In this document: one piece after another, positions 36,801 to 46,351 of the stretch | Layout: every line of letters begins with the position of its first letter | How positions within the stretch are numbered: position 1 is the stretch's first letter | NCBI RefSeq assembly: GCF_002086795.1 | Contig: NZ_MVIM01000002.1 | Span: 62,001-126,000, forward strand | Reading direction: 5' to 3' | DNA from: Mycolicibacterium tusciae | GTDB lineage: Bacteria > Actinomycetota > Actinomycetes > Mycobacteriales > Mycobacteriaceae | Length of the DNA stretch: 64,000 nucleotides | Position numbers and translations under genes: made by a program | Notes under the pieces: model-generated | What the model was told of the DNA's origin: nothing | The model's database searches: none | The model's input: only the letters and a program-made list of their open reading frames with translations

Positions 36801-37754
36801 ATGATCAAAGACAACAAGACTCGAGAACCAGGCAGGTTGAGTCGCACAGTGTCGATCGGCGCGATCGCAGGCAGCGCCCTCGGACTGGGTGCCCTCGCGG
36901 GCGCAGCCAGCGCACAGGCGGACAACTGCGTCGATTCAGGCTTCGGCTGCGGCTGGTTCAACGAAGTGTTGAGCCGCAACAACAACCAGATCGGGTCGAA
37001 CGGCAACGGCATCACGAATCAGTTCGGAGCAGCCAACGGCAACATCGCCAACGGCCAGTTGAACGTCCCGGTTCTCAGCCCCGTCATCGCCGGCGGCAAC
37101 GCGACCAACGCCGCACCGACAACCGGCGGCGCTGCGGTCGGTGGGGCCGGGACGAGCACGGCCGCCGACGTGGACGTCGTGACGGCGGGTTCTGCGCTCG
37201 GCCTCAACCCCGCGCTCGGTGGCATCGGCGCCGGTGGCTCGAATCTCGGCGCGGCGCTGGGCGGTCTGGCACTCGGCGGCTGGGGTGTCGCCGCGGGCGT
37301 GCCGGTGTCGACCGGTGGTGTGGCGGTCCCGGTGACCACCGCCGCTCAAACGGGTGTCGGCGGAGCCGGGACCGGCGCGCTCGACGGGCCGGGCACCGGC
37401 GGAGACGGGACCGGTGCCCAAACGGTTGGGGGCGCGACCGCTGCCACCGGCGGCACCAGCACCGCGAACTCCGCCGCGGCCGGGGGTGACGCCACCGGTG
37501 GCGACGCTGACGTGGATCAAGACGCCGGGGACGGTGAGGGCGGCTCGGCCAGCAGCAGCCAGAACATCACCCGCGGCGGTAATGCCACCAGCACGGGCGG
37601 TGCCCGTAGCGGTACCGCCAATGGCGGCACCGCGACCGGTGGCAGTGCGCGCAGCAGCGCCAACGGCAACGCCGGCGGCAACCAGTCCAACAACAACTCC
37701 TCGAACAACTCGTCGAGCAACAACGGCAACAACAGCAGCAATAGCAATGGCTGA
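36801..37754 (+). CDS. Secreted Gly/Asn/Ser-rich low-complexity protein
   Basis: A 317-residue protein with a strong AAAGGAG ribosome-binding site and a classical signal peptide (about 14-40, cleavage near ASAQA-D). The mature N-terminus has two Cys (43, 50), then NGNGITNQ (67-74) and GNIANGQLN (80-88), which match the last repeat of the upstream protein. Residues 100-255 are Gly/Ala/Thr-rich and 256-317 are Ser/Asn/Gly-rich, ending in runs of Asn and Ser. Likely disordered and extracytoplasmic. It lies 120 bp after its neighbour and is followed by a strong terminator, so both probably form one transcription unit. Function unknown. Confidence 0.78.
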   Translation: MIKDNKTREPGRLSRTVSIGAIAGSALGLGALAGAASAQADNCVDSGFGCGWFNEVLSRNNNQIGSNGNGITNQFGAANGNIANGQLNVPVLSPVIAGGNATNAAPTTGGAAVGGAGTSTAADVDVVTAGSALGLNPALGGIGAGGSNLGAALGGLALGGWGVAAGVPVSTGGVAVPVTTAAQTGVGGAGTGALDGPGTGGDGTGAQTVGGATAATGGTSTANSAAAGGDATGGDADVDQDAGDGEGGSASSSQNITRGGNATSTGGARSGTANGGTATGGSARSSANGNAGGNQSNNNSSNNSSSNNGNNSSNSNG

Positions 37755-37769
37755 CGAGGTGTGACCGAT

Positions 37770-37804
37770 GCGGCGCCCACCGACAGGTGGGCGCCGCTTT
37801 GGTT
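37770..37804 (+). terminator. Rho-independent-type terminator
   Basis: A perfect 12-bp GC-rich stem (37770-37781 with 37786-37797) closed by the tetraloop GACA is followed by TTTGGTTT. It lies 15 bp after the stop of the Gly/Asn-rich protein and just before the HIT gene, so it closes the repeat-protein unit. It is the most obvious intrinsic terminator that I noticed in the window. Confidence 0.85.
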
Positions 37805-37820
37805 TCGCTACCGTGGCGGA

Positions 37821-38258
37821 ATGTCCTGTGTGTTCTGCGCCGTCGTCGCCGGCGAATCTCCGGCCATCAAGATCTTTGAGAACGCCGACTACCTGGCAAT
37901 ACTGGACATTCGGCCATTCACCCGGGGCCATACCCTGGTCATCCCGAAGCAGCACACCGTCGACCTGACCGATACACCTCCGGAAACCCTCGCCGCCATG
38001 GTGACCATCGGGCAGCGGATCGCGCGGGCCGCGCGACAATCCGGTCTGCACGCCGACGGCAACAACGTGGTCATCAATGACGGCAAGGCCGCTTTTCAGA
38101 GCGTGTTCCACATCCATCTGCACGTGTTGCCGCGCCAGAGCGGCGACAAGCTGTCCTTCGCGAAAGGCATGCTTATGCGACGGGACCCGGACCGGGAGGA
38201 ATCCGGACGCCTCCTGCGGGAGGCGCTGGCGAAACTAGACCCTGCTGAGCAGGATTGA
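37821..38258 (+). CDS. HIT-family nucleotide hydrolase (Rv1262c-like)
   Basis: A 145-residue histidine-triad protein acting on nucleoside phosphoramidates or dinucleotides. The triad motif HIHLHVLPR is intact near residue 99, and CVFCAVV at the N-terminus supplies the zinc-type Cys pair common in the HINT/AP4A branch. The ATG at 37821 is chosen because the family starts with such a Cys pair. Length and order match Rv1262c. It is codirectional with the next gene, with a 3-bp gap. Confidence 0.92.
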   Translation: MSCVFCAVVAGESPAIKIFENADYLAILDIRPFTRGHTLVIPKQHTVDLTDTPPETLAAMVTIGQRIARAARQSGLHADGNNVVINDGKAAFQSVFHIHLHVLPRQSGDKLSFAKGMLMRRDPDREESGRLLREALAKLDPAEQD

Positions 38259-38261
38259 CCC

Positions 38262-38705
38262 ATGACGTCACGTGTGCAGCGGGCGATGCTGAAGGTACTG
38301 AGCATCCACGACAAGATCTATCAAGGGACCAACGGCTGGGTGGGCCACCGCCTGCCCTTCGCTCCCCCGAACTTGTTGCTCCGCTCGATCGGAGCGAAAA
38401 CCGGTGCGGCAAGAACGAACTCGCTGACCTATGCCAAGGACGGGGAGGACTATCTGATCGTCGCATCCAATGCGGGCGCCAGACGCTATCCGGCGTGGTA
38501 CCACAACTTGAAGGCGAACCCGGACGTCGAGATCAATGTGGGGCCCAAACGGTTCCCGGTCACCGCGCGCATCGTCGGACCGGATGACGCCGACTACTCC
38601 CGCCTGTTCCGCATCGCCGACGAGAACAACAGCGGCCGGTATACCGCCTATCAGAAGAAGACGACGCGACCCATCAGTGTCGTCGCTTTGACGCCGAAGT
38701 CCTGA
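38262..38705 (+). CDS. Deazaflavin (F420)-dependent nitroreductase family protein (Rv1261c-like)
   Basis: A 147-residue Ddn/DUF385-type protein with a split-barrel fold. GAKTGAARTNSLTY, then YLIVASNAGARRYPAWYHNLKANP, is the cofactor-binding signature of F420-dependent Ddn-like reductases, and VTARIVGPDD follows. Ddn relatives reduce quinones and activate nitroimidazoles; the native substrate here is unknown. Its stop abuts the convergent luciferase-like gene. Order matches Rv1261c next to Rv1262c. Confidence 0.9.
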   Translation: MTSRVQRAMLKVLSIHDKIYQGTNGWVGHRLPFAPPNLLLRSIGAKTGAARTNSLTYAKDGEDYLIVASNAGARRYPAWYHNLKANPDVEINVGPKRFPVTARIVGPDDADYSRLFRIADENNSGRYTAYQKKTTRPISVVALTPKS

Positions 38706-39743
38706 CTAGAAAAGCTCTTTCGCCAGCAATTCCAGTGTCCTGTCCCGTGCGGGCGCGGTCGCAGGGTCAGTCCCGCGGCGCGCAGATGCGGCGGGGTTGA
38801 CCATGACCTCGTCGACGCCGAACTCATCGGCGAGCGCACGCATCTGCTCGGCCGCCTCGGTCGGCGATCCGATCACCGAGCGTCGCAGCGCGGCGTCGGC
38901 GATGAGTTGCTGCTGCGGGCTGACCACCGCAGATTGAGCATCCTCGACGAGGTCCAGCGCGCCCAGCGGTTGACCCGTCCGCAGCCGCGCCATCATCTGC
39001 AGGTTCGGCAGCGCCAGCGCCACGGCCTCGTCACGGGTCTCGGCGACGACCGCGTTGACGGTGAGGAAGGTCAGCGGTTCGGGCGCAAGATCGCTCGGCC
39101 GGAACTCCGACCGGTACACGGCCAGCGCCTCGGCCGTACCCTGGCCCGAAAAGTGGTGCGCGAACACGTACGGCAACCCCTTGGCGGCGGCCAGGTGCGC
39201 TGAGTACATCGACGAGCCCAACAACCACAGCTTGGGTACCGTCACCGCGGCCGGAGTCGCCTTGAGGACGTAGCGCTGGTTCGGAATCGGTACCCGCACG
39301 CCGTTGGCGCCCATCAGCGCCACGACGTCGTCGAGATACTCGGGGAACGCTTCGATATCGCGATCGTCGCGACCGGCGGCGCCGCGCAGCGCGAGCGACG
39401 TCACGGGGTCGGAGCCCGGGGCTCGGCCGATGCCGAGGTCGATCCGTCCCGGATGCGCGGCCTCGAGCAACGCGAATTGCTCGGCCACGGCCAGCGGCGC
39501 ATGGTTGGGCAGCATGACCCCTCCGGAGCCGAGGCGCAGCCGCGTCGTGTGCGCGGCCAGATGAGCGATGACAACCGGCGGGCTGGTCGCCGCGACAGAC
39601 GGCATGTTGTGGTGCTCGGCGACCCAGTATCGGGTGTAACCAAGCCGGTCGGCCGTCTGCGCCAGGTGGGTCGAGGCGGCCAGCGCGTCTGAAGTGGACT
39701 GGTCGGTACGTACCGGAACGAGGTCTAGGACGGAAAGCTGCAT
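38706..39743 (-). CDS. LLM-class flavin-dependent oxidoreductase (luciferase-like)
   Basis: A 345-residue TIM-barrel flavoenzyme. MQLSVLDLVPVR at the N-terminus, YWVAEHHNMPSVA, and LGIGRAPGSDP are characteristic of the MsnO8/luciferase-like subgroup that uses FMN (sometimes F420). The start at 39743 is chosen since upstream residues are not family-like. The substrate is unknown. At this place M. tuberculosis carries a different oxidoreductase (Rv1260) as I recall, so the locus seems variable. Confidence 0.87.
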   Translation of the reverse strand: MQLSVLDLVPVRTDQSTSDALAASTHLAQTADRLGYTRYWVAEHHNMPSVAATSPPVVIAHLAAHTTRLRLGSGGVMLPNHAPLAVAEQFALLEAAHPGRIDLGIGRAPGSDPVTSLALRGAAGRDDRDIEAFPEYLDDVVALMGANGVRVPIPNQRYVLKATPAAVTVPKLWLLGSSMYSAHLAAAKGLPYVFAHHFSGQGTAEALAVYRSEFRPSDLAPEPLTFLTVNAVVAETRDEAVALALPNLQMMARLRTGQPLGALDLVEDAQSAVVSPQQQLIADAALRRSVIGSPTEAAEQMRALADEFGVDEVMVNPAASARRGTDPATAPARDRTLELLAKELF

Positions 39744-39790
39744 CTGAGGTTCAACGCTGCGTTGTGCTCGCACGTTCCCGGTCGGGCACG

Positions 39791-40636
39791 CTATTCGAGA
39801 GATGCTAGAGCCTTCGCCCGCTCGAACACGTCGTCGATCATCTGCGCAGTGAGCCGCCCGGTGAATGTGTTCTGCTGACTCGGGTGGAAGCAGCCGATGA
39901 GCGTGACCTCACCGAGGTCGGCGGTCACGCCGTGGCCGAAGCGCGGTGCCGGTGATTCGATGGTTCCGCCACCGTTGCGAACCATCTCCAGCGCGGCCCG
40001 CCACCCGAACGCGCCGAGCGCAATGATCACCCGAACCGATGCACGCGTCAGGCGCCACTCGGCGTCCAGCCATGGCGCACATGTGATCCGCTCCTCCGGT
40101 GTCGGCGCATTGGCCGGCGGTGCGCATCGGACCGCGGCAGCGATCCGAGTGTCGTTGAGCGCCAACCCATCAGCGGCATCGACGCACAGTGCCTGATTGG
40201 CCAGTCCCGCGCGGTGCAGTCCGGCGAAGAGGAAGTCTCCGGATCGGTCTCCGGTGAAGACCCTGCCGGTGCGATTGCCGCCATGCGCCGCGGGCGCCAG
40301 TCCGACGATCATCATCCTCGGCCGCGGTGACCCCCACCCGGGTATGGGCCGCCCCCAATACGGTTGGTCGGCGTAGGACTTGCGCTTGCCTACGGCGACC
40401 TCTTCGCGCCACTGCACCAGACGCGGACAGGCACGGCAGACGGATATCTCGGCGTCGAGTTGCTCCATCGACATCGCCGCGGCCGCCAGCCGGACCACCT
40501 GCGCCGACTTGGTCGCGACCGGGGTCACGGGAGAGGCGACGTCTCCCGGCCAACCGGCACCGGGTGGTACCGGCGAGGCGAACAGCGCGCCGGTACGCGG
40601 ATGGGGCAGCTTCAAATCCACATGACCACTGTGCAT
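39791..40636 (-). CDS. udgB: Family 5 uracil-DNA glycosylase UdgB
   Basis: A 281-residue DNA repair glycosylase for uracil and other deaminated or damaged bases in double-stranded DNA. Motif 1 is [19 protein letters not shown], lacking the usual polar catalytic residue, as in family 5. Motif 2 is [12 protein letters not shown]. Fe-S cysteines appear as CRACP in the N-terminal third and a later Cys pair around CAPP and ITCAPW. The ATG at 40636 is chosen because everything upstream is unlike the family and would run into the tap promoter region. Order matches Rv1259, divergent from tap. Confidence 0.92.
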   Translation of the reverse strand: MHSGHVDLKLPHPRTGALFASPVPPGAGWPGDVASPVTPVATKSAQVVRLAAAAMSMEQLDAEISVCRACPRLVQWREEVAVGKRKSYADQPYWGRPIPGWGSPRPRMMIVGLAPAAHGGNRTGRVFTGDRSGDFLFAGLHRAGLANQALCVDAADGLALNDTRIAAAVRCAPPANAPTPEERITCAPWLDAEWRLTRASVRVIIALGAFGWRAALEMVRNGGGTIESPAPRFGHGVTADLGEVTLIGCFHPSQQNTFTGRLTAQMIDDVFERAKALASLE

Positions 40637-40694
40637 GCGCCGCGAAATGGTATGTCGAGCGGCCCTCGCCGCTGTTATCTTCGTCGAGATCAAC

Positions 40695-41918
40695 ATGACG
40701 ACGAACAAGCGCGGCCCGCTCTTTCTGATCCTGTTCTCCGCGCTGATGGCCGGCGCCGGCAACGGCATCTCGATCGTGGCATTCCCATGGCTTGTGTTGC
40801 AGCGCAACGGCTCTGCTGTCGAGGCATCGGTGGTCGCGATGGCCGGAACCCTGCCGCTGCTCGCGGCGGCCCTGATCGCCGGCGCCGCGGTGGACTATCT
40901 CGGGCGCCGACGCGTGGCGATGATCTCCGATGCGTTGTCCGCGATATCGGTGGCCGCGGTGCCCGTGCTGGCGTTGACGTTCGGGGTCGAGGTCATCAAC
41001 GTCGCGGTGCTGGCCGTGCTCGCCGGACTCGGTGGCTTCTTCGACCCGGCGGGCATGACCGCCCGCGAGACGATGCTGCCGGAGGCGGCGGGGCGGGCGG
41101 GCTGGACCCTGGACCGTGCCAACAGCGTCTACGAGGCGATCTTCAATCTGGCCTACATCGTCGGACCCGGTATCGGCGGCCTGCTGATAGCCACGCTCGG
41201 CGGTGTCAACACCATGTGGGTCACGGCGACGGCGTTCGCGTTGTCGATCATCGCGATCGGTATTCTGCGGCTGGAGGGCACCGGCAAACCCGACACGGAA
41301 GCGCTATCGGAGAGCGTCTGGGCCGGCGTCGTCGAGGGGCTCCGGTTCGTGTGGCACAACAGGGTCCTGCGCACATTGGCGTTCATCAGCTTGGCGGCCA
41401 ACGGTCTTTACCTGCCGATGGAGAGCGTGCTCTTCCCCAAGTACTTCACCGACCGCAACGAACCCGCGCAGCTGGGGTGGGTGTTGATGGCCATGGGGAT
41501 CGGTGGCCTGGTCGGCGCGCTGGGATATGCGGTCCTGTCGAAGTACATGAGCCGCCGCACCACGATCCTGACCGCGGTGATCACCCTCGGCGCGGCGATG
41601 ACGGTGATCGCGTTCCTCCCGCCCCTGCCGCTCATCCTCGGGCTGACTGCCGTCGTCGGGTTGGTCTACGGGCCGATCGCGCCGATCTACAACTACGTGA
41701 TGCAGACCCGTGCGCCGAAGCATCTCCGCGGCCGGGTGGTCGGGGTGATGGGGTCACTGGCCTACGCCGCGGGCCCACTCGGTCTGATCGTCGCGGGACC
41801 GCTCACCGACGCTGCGGGCCTACACACGACGTTTCTCGCGCTGTCGCTACCCATGCTGGCGCTCGGCGTCGTCGCGGTGTTCCTGCCCGCGCTGCGGGAG
41901 CTGGATCGCCCGCACTAG
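40695..41918 (+). CDS. tap: Tap-like multidrug efflux pump (MFS, Rv1258c-like)
   Basis: A 407-residue MFS transporter with 12 predicted TM helices. The start [16 protein letters not shown], the MFS motif A region [10 protein letters not shown] and the stretch [11 protein letters not shown] are close to remembered Tap/Rv1258c sequence, as is the C-terminal LRGRVVGVM then AYAAGPLGL. Tap pumps export tetracycline, aminoglycosides and other agents, and are part of the WhiB7 response in mycobacteria. The gap to divergent udgB is only 58 bp, with TATCTT (40676-40681) as a possible -10. The 3' end overlaps the LuxR gene by 4 bp. Confidence 0.92.
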   Translation: MTTNKRGPLFLILFSALMAGAGNGISIVAFPWLVLQRNGSAVEASVVAMAGTLPLLAAALIAGAAVDYLGRRRVAMISDALSAISVAAVPVLALTFGVEVINVAVLAVLAGLGGFFDPAGMTARETMLPEAAGRAGWTLDRANSVYEAIFNLAYIVGPGIGGLLIATLGGVNTMWVTATAFALSIIAIGILRLEGTGKPDTEALSESVWAGVVEGLRFVWHNRVLRTLAFISLAANGLYLPMESVLFPKYFTDRNEPAQLGWVLMAMGIGGLVGALGYAVLSKYMSRRTTILTAVITLGAAMTVIAFLPPLPLILGLTAVVGLVYGPIAPIYNYVMQTRAPKHLRGRVVGVMGSLAYAAGPLGLIVAGPLTDAAGLHTTFLALSLPMLALGVVAVFLPALRELDRPH

Positions 41919-44536
41919 CGCGCTGCGGCCGGTCCCGCCCGTGCGATCCTCGTCAGTTCCTCCCGAGAACTGGCCCCGACCCGCTGACACGCGCGGTACA
42001 CGTGGCCCTCGACACTCCGGACGGACATCACCAGCCGGTCAGCGATCTGGCGATTGGACAGCCCCGCCACGATCAGTTCGACGATTTCGCGCTGCCGTCC
42101 CGTCAACGGCTGACTTGCCGGGCTGCGCAGCGCCGGGGTGCACAGCGAACCGCACGCGTCGCTGAGTTCCTTGGCCAACGCGGCGGCCCACAGACCGCGC
42201 TTACGCTGTTGATCGGCGGTGAACGCCACAGCCGCCTGAGCGGCGACGTCGGCAGCGGTCGCGCGGTCACCGATCGCCTGGTAATCGCTCGACGCCCGCA
42301 GAAGTCCCTCGCCGTCGTCGACGGCCAACGATTCCGAATGCAGGGCAACGGCTTTGGCCAGCGGCAGGTCCAGTTCGTTCGCGAGCTCGCGGGCCCGTAG
42401 CGCGCCGGTGACGTCGCCCCACTGTGCCGCCGCCTGCAGGCAGGCCAGCTCGTGCGTCGGCTGTTCGCGTTCCCGCGCCTGAATTGCAGCCGATTTCACC
42501 GCGGCGACCGCCTCGTTGACACAACCGTTCGCGGCCAGCGACCAGCCCGTGGCGATACTCAGCGCGGTCTGCATGAAAAGAAAGTCGGGTGGGACACTGG
42601 ACTGCGCCTCGACGATCGCGTCCTTGGCCGCTTCCGCCTCGCCGAGCTTCGCATGCGCCTCGGCGAGCAGGAAACACGTAGCTGGCCGCAAACCAGTTGT
42701 GACGCCGTGCCTTTCGACGCCGGCGAGCGCCTCGTGCAGTAGCTTCACCGCGGTCCTGACATCGCCGCGCATCAACTCGGCGACGCCCATCAGCGACGCC
42801 AGGTTGGCATAGGCAAGGCCGGGCACCTCGCGAGCCGAGTCGGCAAGGCGTTCGACCATCGCCACGCATTCGTCGGTCCGCCCGGTCAGCCTGCAGGCCC
42901 TGGCATAGACACTGCCGAACCAGAACCGCATGTGGGATGCCTGGAACGACGTGATGGCACGGTCGAGCGCGTCCTGCGCGACCGTGGTGAGGTCGTCCCC
43001 GCGGCCCAACGCACCCAGTGCCATGGTGAGCGCCACCGACGCCATCATCGCGTGGAAATCCGATAGTAAGCCGGAATCCAGTGCCGCTGTGGCCTTTTCC
43101 GCAGCCGCCCCGCATCGGGCGGACACCGCGTCAACGCATGCTTCCACCGCCGTCCGCGCCGCCGCGTCGGCGGGCGATTCGGAGTCGCGGGCCAAATCCT
43201 GCAGCAGCGCCGCGGCATCGGTGCACCGGCCGAGCATCCAGATCATGTTGGCGGCTCGCAGCGTCACCCATTGATCCGCCCCGGCCGCGCCGCCTTCGTC
43301 GATCTCACGCAACACGTTCTCGGCCTGGGGGCCGCGACCGAGAAGAAGCAGATTCATCGCTCTCACCCCGAGGGCGTCCGGTGCCCCGGCCGACGCCGCC
43401 GAGGTCGCGAAGCGGTCGGCCAGATCGAGATCCAGCAGAGTCATCGCATACTGCGCGGCCCGCAGGCACAGCTGCGGATCCGGTGGAAGATCGGATTCGA
43501 GGGCAAGCAAGGCCCTGCGCACCGTCGCCTGTGAATCCGCGTCCGCGTCCTTTGCGAGTCGCTGCGCCAGCCGTCCGCGGATTTTCGACAGGTACATCTC
43601 ACCGGCGGCGGCCCGGCGGAGTTCGCCGTACAGCGGGTGGGCGAGACGGGCCATGAGTTGATCGCCGGATCTTTCAATGGTGATCAGGCGCATCCGCTCG
43701 GCATCCTCGAGATCGCCGCGTCCCACCAGATCGCACAACACATCGACGGCCAGTGGTTCGCACTGTGACAGGAGGTCGACGACCATGGCCATCTCTGGTG
43801 TGAGCTCGTGCAGTTGCCTACCGACCATGTCGCTGATGCTCTGCGACACCGCGACGTCGCCGTCCCACATCCAGACGCCGGCCATCAGCCGCATCCGGCC
43901 CGCGGTGACCTGGTCCTTGACGAGTTGGTGCAGGAACAGCGCGTTTCCGCCGGTGAGCTTCCAGAAACGGCGCGCGCTGCGGGCGTCCACCACGCCACCG
44001 AGAGCGGTCTCGATCATCGCGCGTGTGGCGTCGACGGTCAGCGGCTCGAGATCCAGACGTGCGAGCAGGCCGTCCTTCCACAGCGCGGTGATGGCATCGG
44101 GTGGTTTCGTGCCCGCCCGCAGCGTCACCACGAGCCGGGCGTTATGGGTGTTGGCGAGTTGATGAACGACATGCGCGGACAGTCCGTCGAGCAGGTGCGC
44201 ATCATCGACGCCGATCAGGACGCGACCCTGACGCTGTTGCGCGACAAAAGAATTGATCACATTGCGCACATTGGGCATGGGGTCGGCGATCGCATCGCCG
44301 ATCAGTGCCGTGAACGCACCCAGCGGGAGTGCCCGCGCCGACTCGGTACCGACGATCCAGTTGGTGCGCTCCCCCGCCGTCTCGGCGCGCGAAAGGACTT
44401 CGCGTGCGAGCCGGGTCTTTCCGACCCCCGCAGCGCCCACGATCACGACGCCTGAATTCTTGCTTCCCCCGCTGAGTGCGCGACGAATCGCCGAAAGCTC
44501 GCTGTCGCGTCCCGCCAGCGGATCCCCGCTGATCAC
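41915..44536 (-). CDS. Large LuxR-type transcriptional regulator with ATPase domain
   Basis: A 873-residue LAL/MalT-like regulator. The GTG at 44536 is chosen because the ATPase domain (DPLAGRDSELSAIRRAL) starts directly there and the upstream residues are Arg-rich shadow. Walker A is GAAGVGKT near residue 38 and Walker B RVLIGVDDAH near 105. A helical TPR-like middle runs from about 350 to 790. The C-terminal LuxR helix-turn-helix (LTGRQREIVELIVAGLSNRQIADRL) is at about 805-865. Ligand and targets are unknown. It is divergent from the lactate permease gene (128 bp between starts), which is the simplest candidate target. Confidence 0.88.
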   Translation of the reverse strand: MISGDPLAGRDSELSAIRRALSGGSKNSGVVIVGAAGVGKTRLAREVLSRAETAGERTNWIVGTESARALPLGAFTALIGDAIADPMPNVRNVINSFVAQQRQGRVLIGVDDAHLLDGLSAHVVHQLANTHNARLVVTLRAGTKPPDAITALWKDGLLARLDLEPLTVDATRAMIETALGGVVDARSARRFWKLTGGNALFLHQLVKDQVTAGRMRLMAGVWMWDGDVAVSQSISDMVGRQLHELTPEMAMVVDLLSQCEPLAVDVLCDLVGRGDLEDAERMRLITIERSGDQLMARLAHPLYGELRRAAAGEMYLSKIRGRLAQRLAKDADADSQATVRRALLALESDLPPDPQLCLRAAQYAMTLLDLDLADRFATSAASAGAPDALGVRAMNLLLLGRGPQAENVLREIDEGGAAGADQWVTLRAANMIWMLGRCTDAAALLQDLARDSESPADAAARTAVEACVDAVSARCGAAAEKATAALDSGLLSDFHAMMASVALTMALGALGRGDDLTTVAQDALDRAITSFQASHMRFWFGSVYARACRLTGRTDECVAMVERLADSAREVPGLAYANLASLMGVAELMRGDVRTAVKLLHEALAGVERHGVTTGLRPATCFLLAEAHAKLGEAEAAKDAIVEAQSSVPPDFLFMQTALSIATGWSLAANGCVNEAVAAVKSAAIQAREREQPTHELACLQAAAQWGDVTGALRARELANELDLPLAKAVALHSESLAVDDGEGLLRASSDYQAIGDRATAADVAAQAAVAFTADQQRKRGLWAAALAKELSDACGSLCTPALRSPASQPLTGRQREIVELIVAGLSNRQIADRLVMSVRSVEGHVYRACQRVGASSREELTRIARAGPAAAR

Positions 44537-44664
44537 GGCGCGACTATAACGCGCCCGACGTGCTCGTCGGTGTGAATGACAGGGATTCTCGCGACGGCGT
44601 TTGGCATCAAGCGGGCGCCGGGTAACCGGATCACGATGTGACGCGCGCCACAATCGAGGGAGCC

Positions 44665-46323
44665 ATGTACCAGCAAGTTCTTGATCCAGTCGCCAACTCA
44701 CTCGCCTGGAGTGCGGTAGTCGCCGCGCTGCCGCTGCTGCTGCTGTTCGTGATGCTGGGCGCTTTGAAGGTCACGGCCTGGGTGGCGTCGCTGATATCGC
44801 TGGCGGTGAGCATCGTGATCGCCGTCGTGGTGTACGGCATGCCGATCGGACAGACCTTGCTGGCTGGCACCGAGGGTGCCGCGTTCGGGTTCTTTCCGAT
44901 CCTGTGGATCGTCATCAATGCCATCTGGGTGTACCAAATGACCGTCGAGACGGGGCATTTCGACGTCTTGCGCCGCTCGTTCAGTCAGGTGAGTGACGAC
45001 CAGCGGATTCAGGCCATCATCATCGCCTTTTCGTTCGGCGCGCTGATCGAGGCGTTGGCCGGTTTCGGCACCCCGGTGGCGGTCACCTCGGTGATGTTGA
45101 TGGCGCTCGGCTTCAAACCGCTGAAGGCCGCCGTGATCGCGTTGGTGGCCAACACCGCGCCCGTCGCGTTCGGTGCCATGGCGACTCCGATCATCACGCT
45201 GGGCAAGGTCACCGAGATACCGGTCGACACGCTCGGCGCGATGGTTGGTCGGCAGACGCCGATTCTGGCGCTATTCGTTCCGCTGGCGCTGGTCGCCATC
45301 GTCGACGGCTGGCGCGGCATCCGGGAGACGTGGTTGGCGGCGGTGGTCTGCGGATTCGTGTTCGCCGTCGCGCAGTACGCCACGTCGAACTTCTTGTCGG
45401 TGCCGCTGGCCGATGTGGTCGCATCGCTGCTGTCCGCAGCCGCGGTGGTCGCGCTGGTACGGGTCTGGCGGCCGCGGCACGCCTACACCGAACAGCCCAC
45501 CCCCGTCGCGGGCGGTGCGGCCGACGAACCGTCCGCGGACTTCGCCCAGCGGGTCGAGAACGCCGACGCCCGGCACGATTCGCGGTCCGACGTCGTTCGG
45601 GCGTATGCGCCGTACGTCATCATCATCGCGGTTTTCGTCGTATGCCAGATCTCCGCGGTGAAGAGCCTGCTCGACAAAGCCACGTTCGCGTTCAATTGGC
45701 CGGGACTCGATGTCGTCGACCCGGACGGCGACCCGTTGTCACTCACCAAGTTCAGCCTGAACCTGCTCACCACGCCGGGCACTCAGATGCTCGTTGCGGG
45801 CATCCTCACGATGGTCGCATTGAAGCTGTCCGCGCCGCGCGCGCTGAAAGCGTACGGCGCGACACTGCACCAACTCCGGTGGGCGATCGTCACGGTGATG
45901 GCGGTGCTGGCGTTGGCGTTTGTGATGAACCTGTCCGGTCAGACGATCACTCTCGGCACGTGGATGGCCGCGACGGGTGGATTGTTTGCGGTGATCTCAC
46001 CCATCCTGGGATGGCTCGGCGTCGCCGTGACAGGGTCGGACACATCGGCGAACTCACTGTTCGGCGCGCTACAGGTGACCGCAGCCAATCAGGCCGGGCT
46101 CTCGGACGTTCTGATGGCGGCCTCGAACAGCTCGGGCGGCGTGCTCGGCAAGATGATCTCACCGCAGAACCTTGCGATTGCGGCCGCGGCCGTCGGTCTC
46201 GACGGCAAGGAAGGCGACATCTTCCGCAGGGTCGTGCTGTGGAGCCTGGGCTTCCTGCTCCTGATGTGCATCCTGTCGGGGCTGCAGGCCACTCCGGTGT
46301 TGTCGTGGATGGTGCCGTCATGA
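44665..46323 (+). CDS. L-lactate permease family transporter (LctP/LldP)
   Basis: A 552-residue inner-membrane protein with about 12-13 TM helices. The family hallmarks are GALIEALAGFGTPVAVTS, NTAPVAFGAMATPI, and GSDTSANSLFGALQ followed by AANSSGGVLGKMISPQ. The ATG at 44665 has GAGGGAG at a suitable distance; a GTG nine codons upstream is less likely. Imports lactate, and in relatives glycolate, with protons. A GlcD-type FAD dehydrogenase gene follows after 28 bp, so uptake and oxidation are probably coexpressed. Confidence 0.92.
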   Translation: MYQQVLDPVANSLAWSAVVAALPLLLLFVMLGALKVTAWVASLISLAVSIVIAVVVYGMPIGQTLLAGTEGAAFGFFPILWIVINAIWVYQMTVETGHFDVLRRSFSQVSDDQRIQAIIIAFSFGALIEALAGFGTPVAVTSVMLMALGFKPLKAAVIALVANTAPVAFGAMATPIITLGKVTEIPVDTLGAMVGRQTPILALFVPLALVAIVDGWRGIRETWLAAVVCGFVFAVAQYATSNFLSVPLADVVASLLSAAAVVALVRVWRPRHAYTEQPTPVAGGAADEPSADFAQRVENADARHDSRSDVVRAYAPYVIIIAVFVVCQISAVKSLLDKATFAFNWPGLDVVDPDGDPLSLTKFSLNLLTTPGTQMLVAGILTMVALKLSAPRALKAYGATLHQLRWAIVTVMAVLALAFVMNLSGQTITLGTWMAATGGLFAVISPILGWLGVAVTGSDTSANSLFGALQVTAANQAGLSDVLMAASNSSGGVLGKMISPQNLAIAAAAVGLDGKEGDIFRRVVLWSLGFLLLMCILSGLQATPVLSWMVPS

Positions 46324-46351
46324 CGTTCGACGCTGCTCGTAGCATCGACTC

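Noticed and set aside
35166-37754. PE_PGRS assignment for the Gly/Asn-rich genes
   Set aside because: Neither has an N-terminal PE domain or the GGAGG-type triplet array; the repeat is NPQ/GNGN-based.
40676-40681. WhiB7-type promoter for tap
   Set aside because: A -10-like TATCTT is present but no clear -35 with an adjacent AT-rich block can be seen, so WhiB7 control is not claimed from this sequence.
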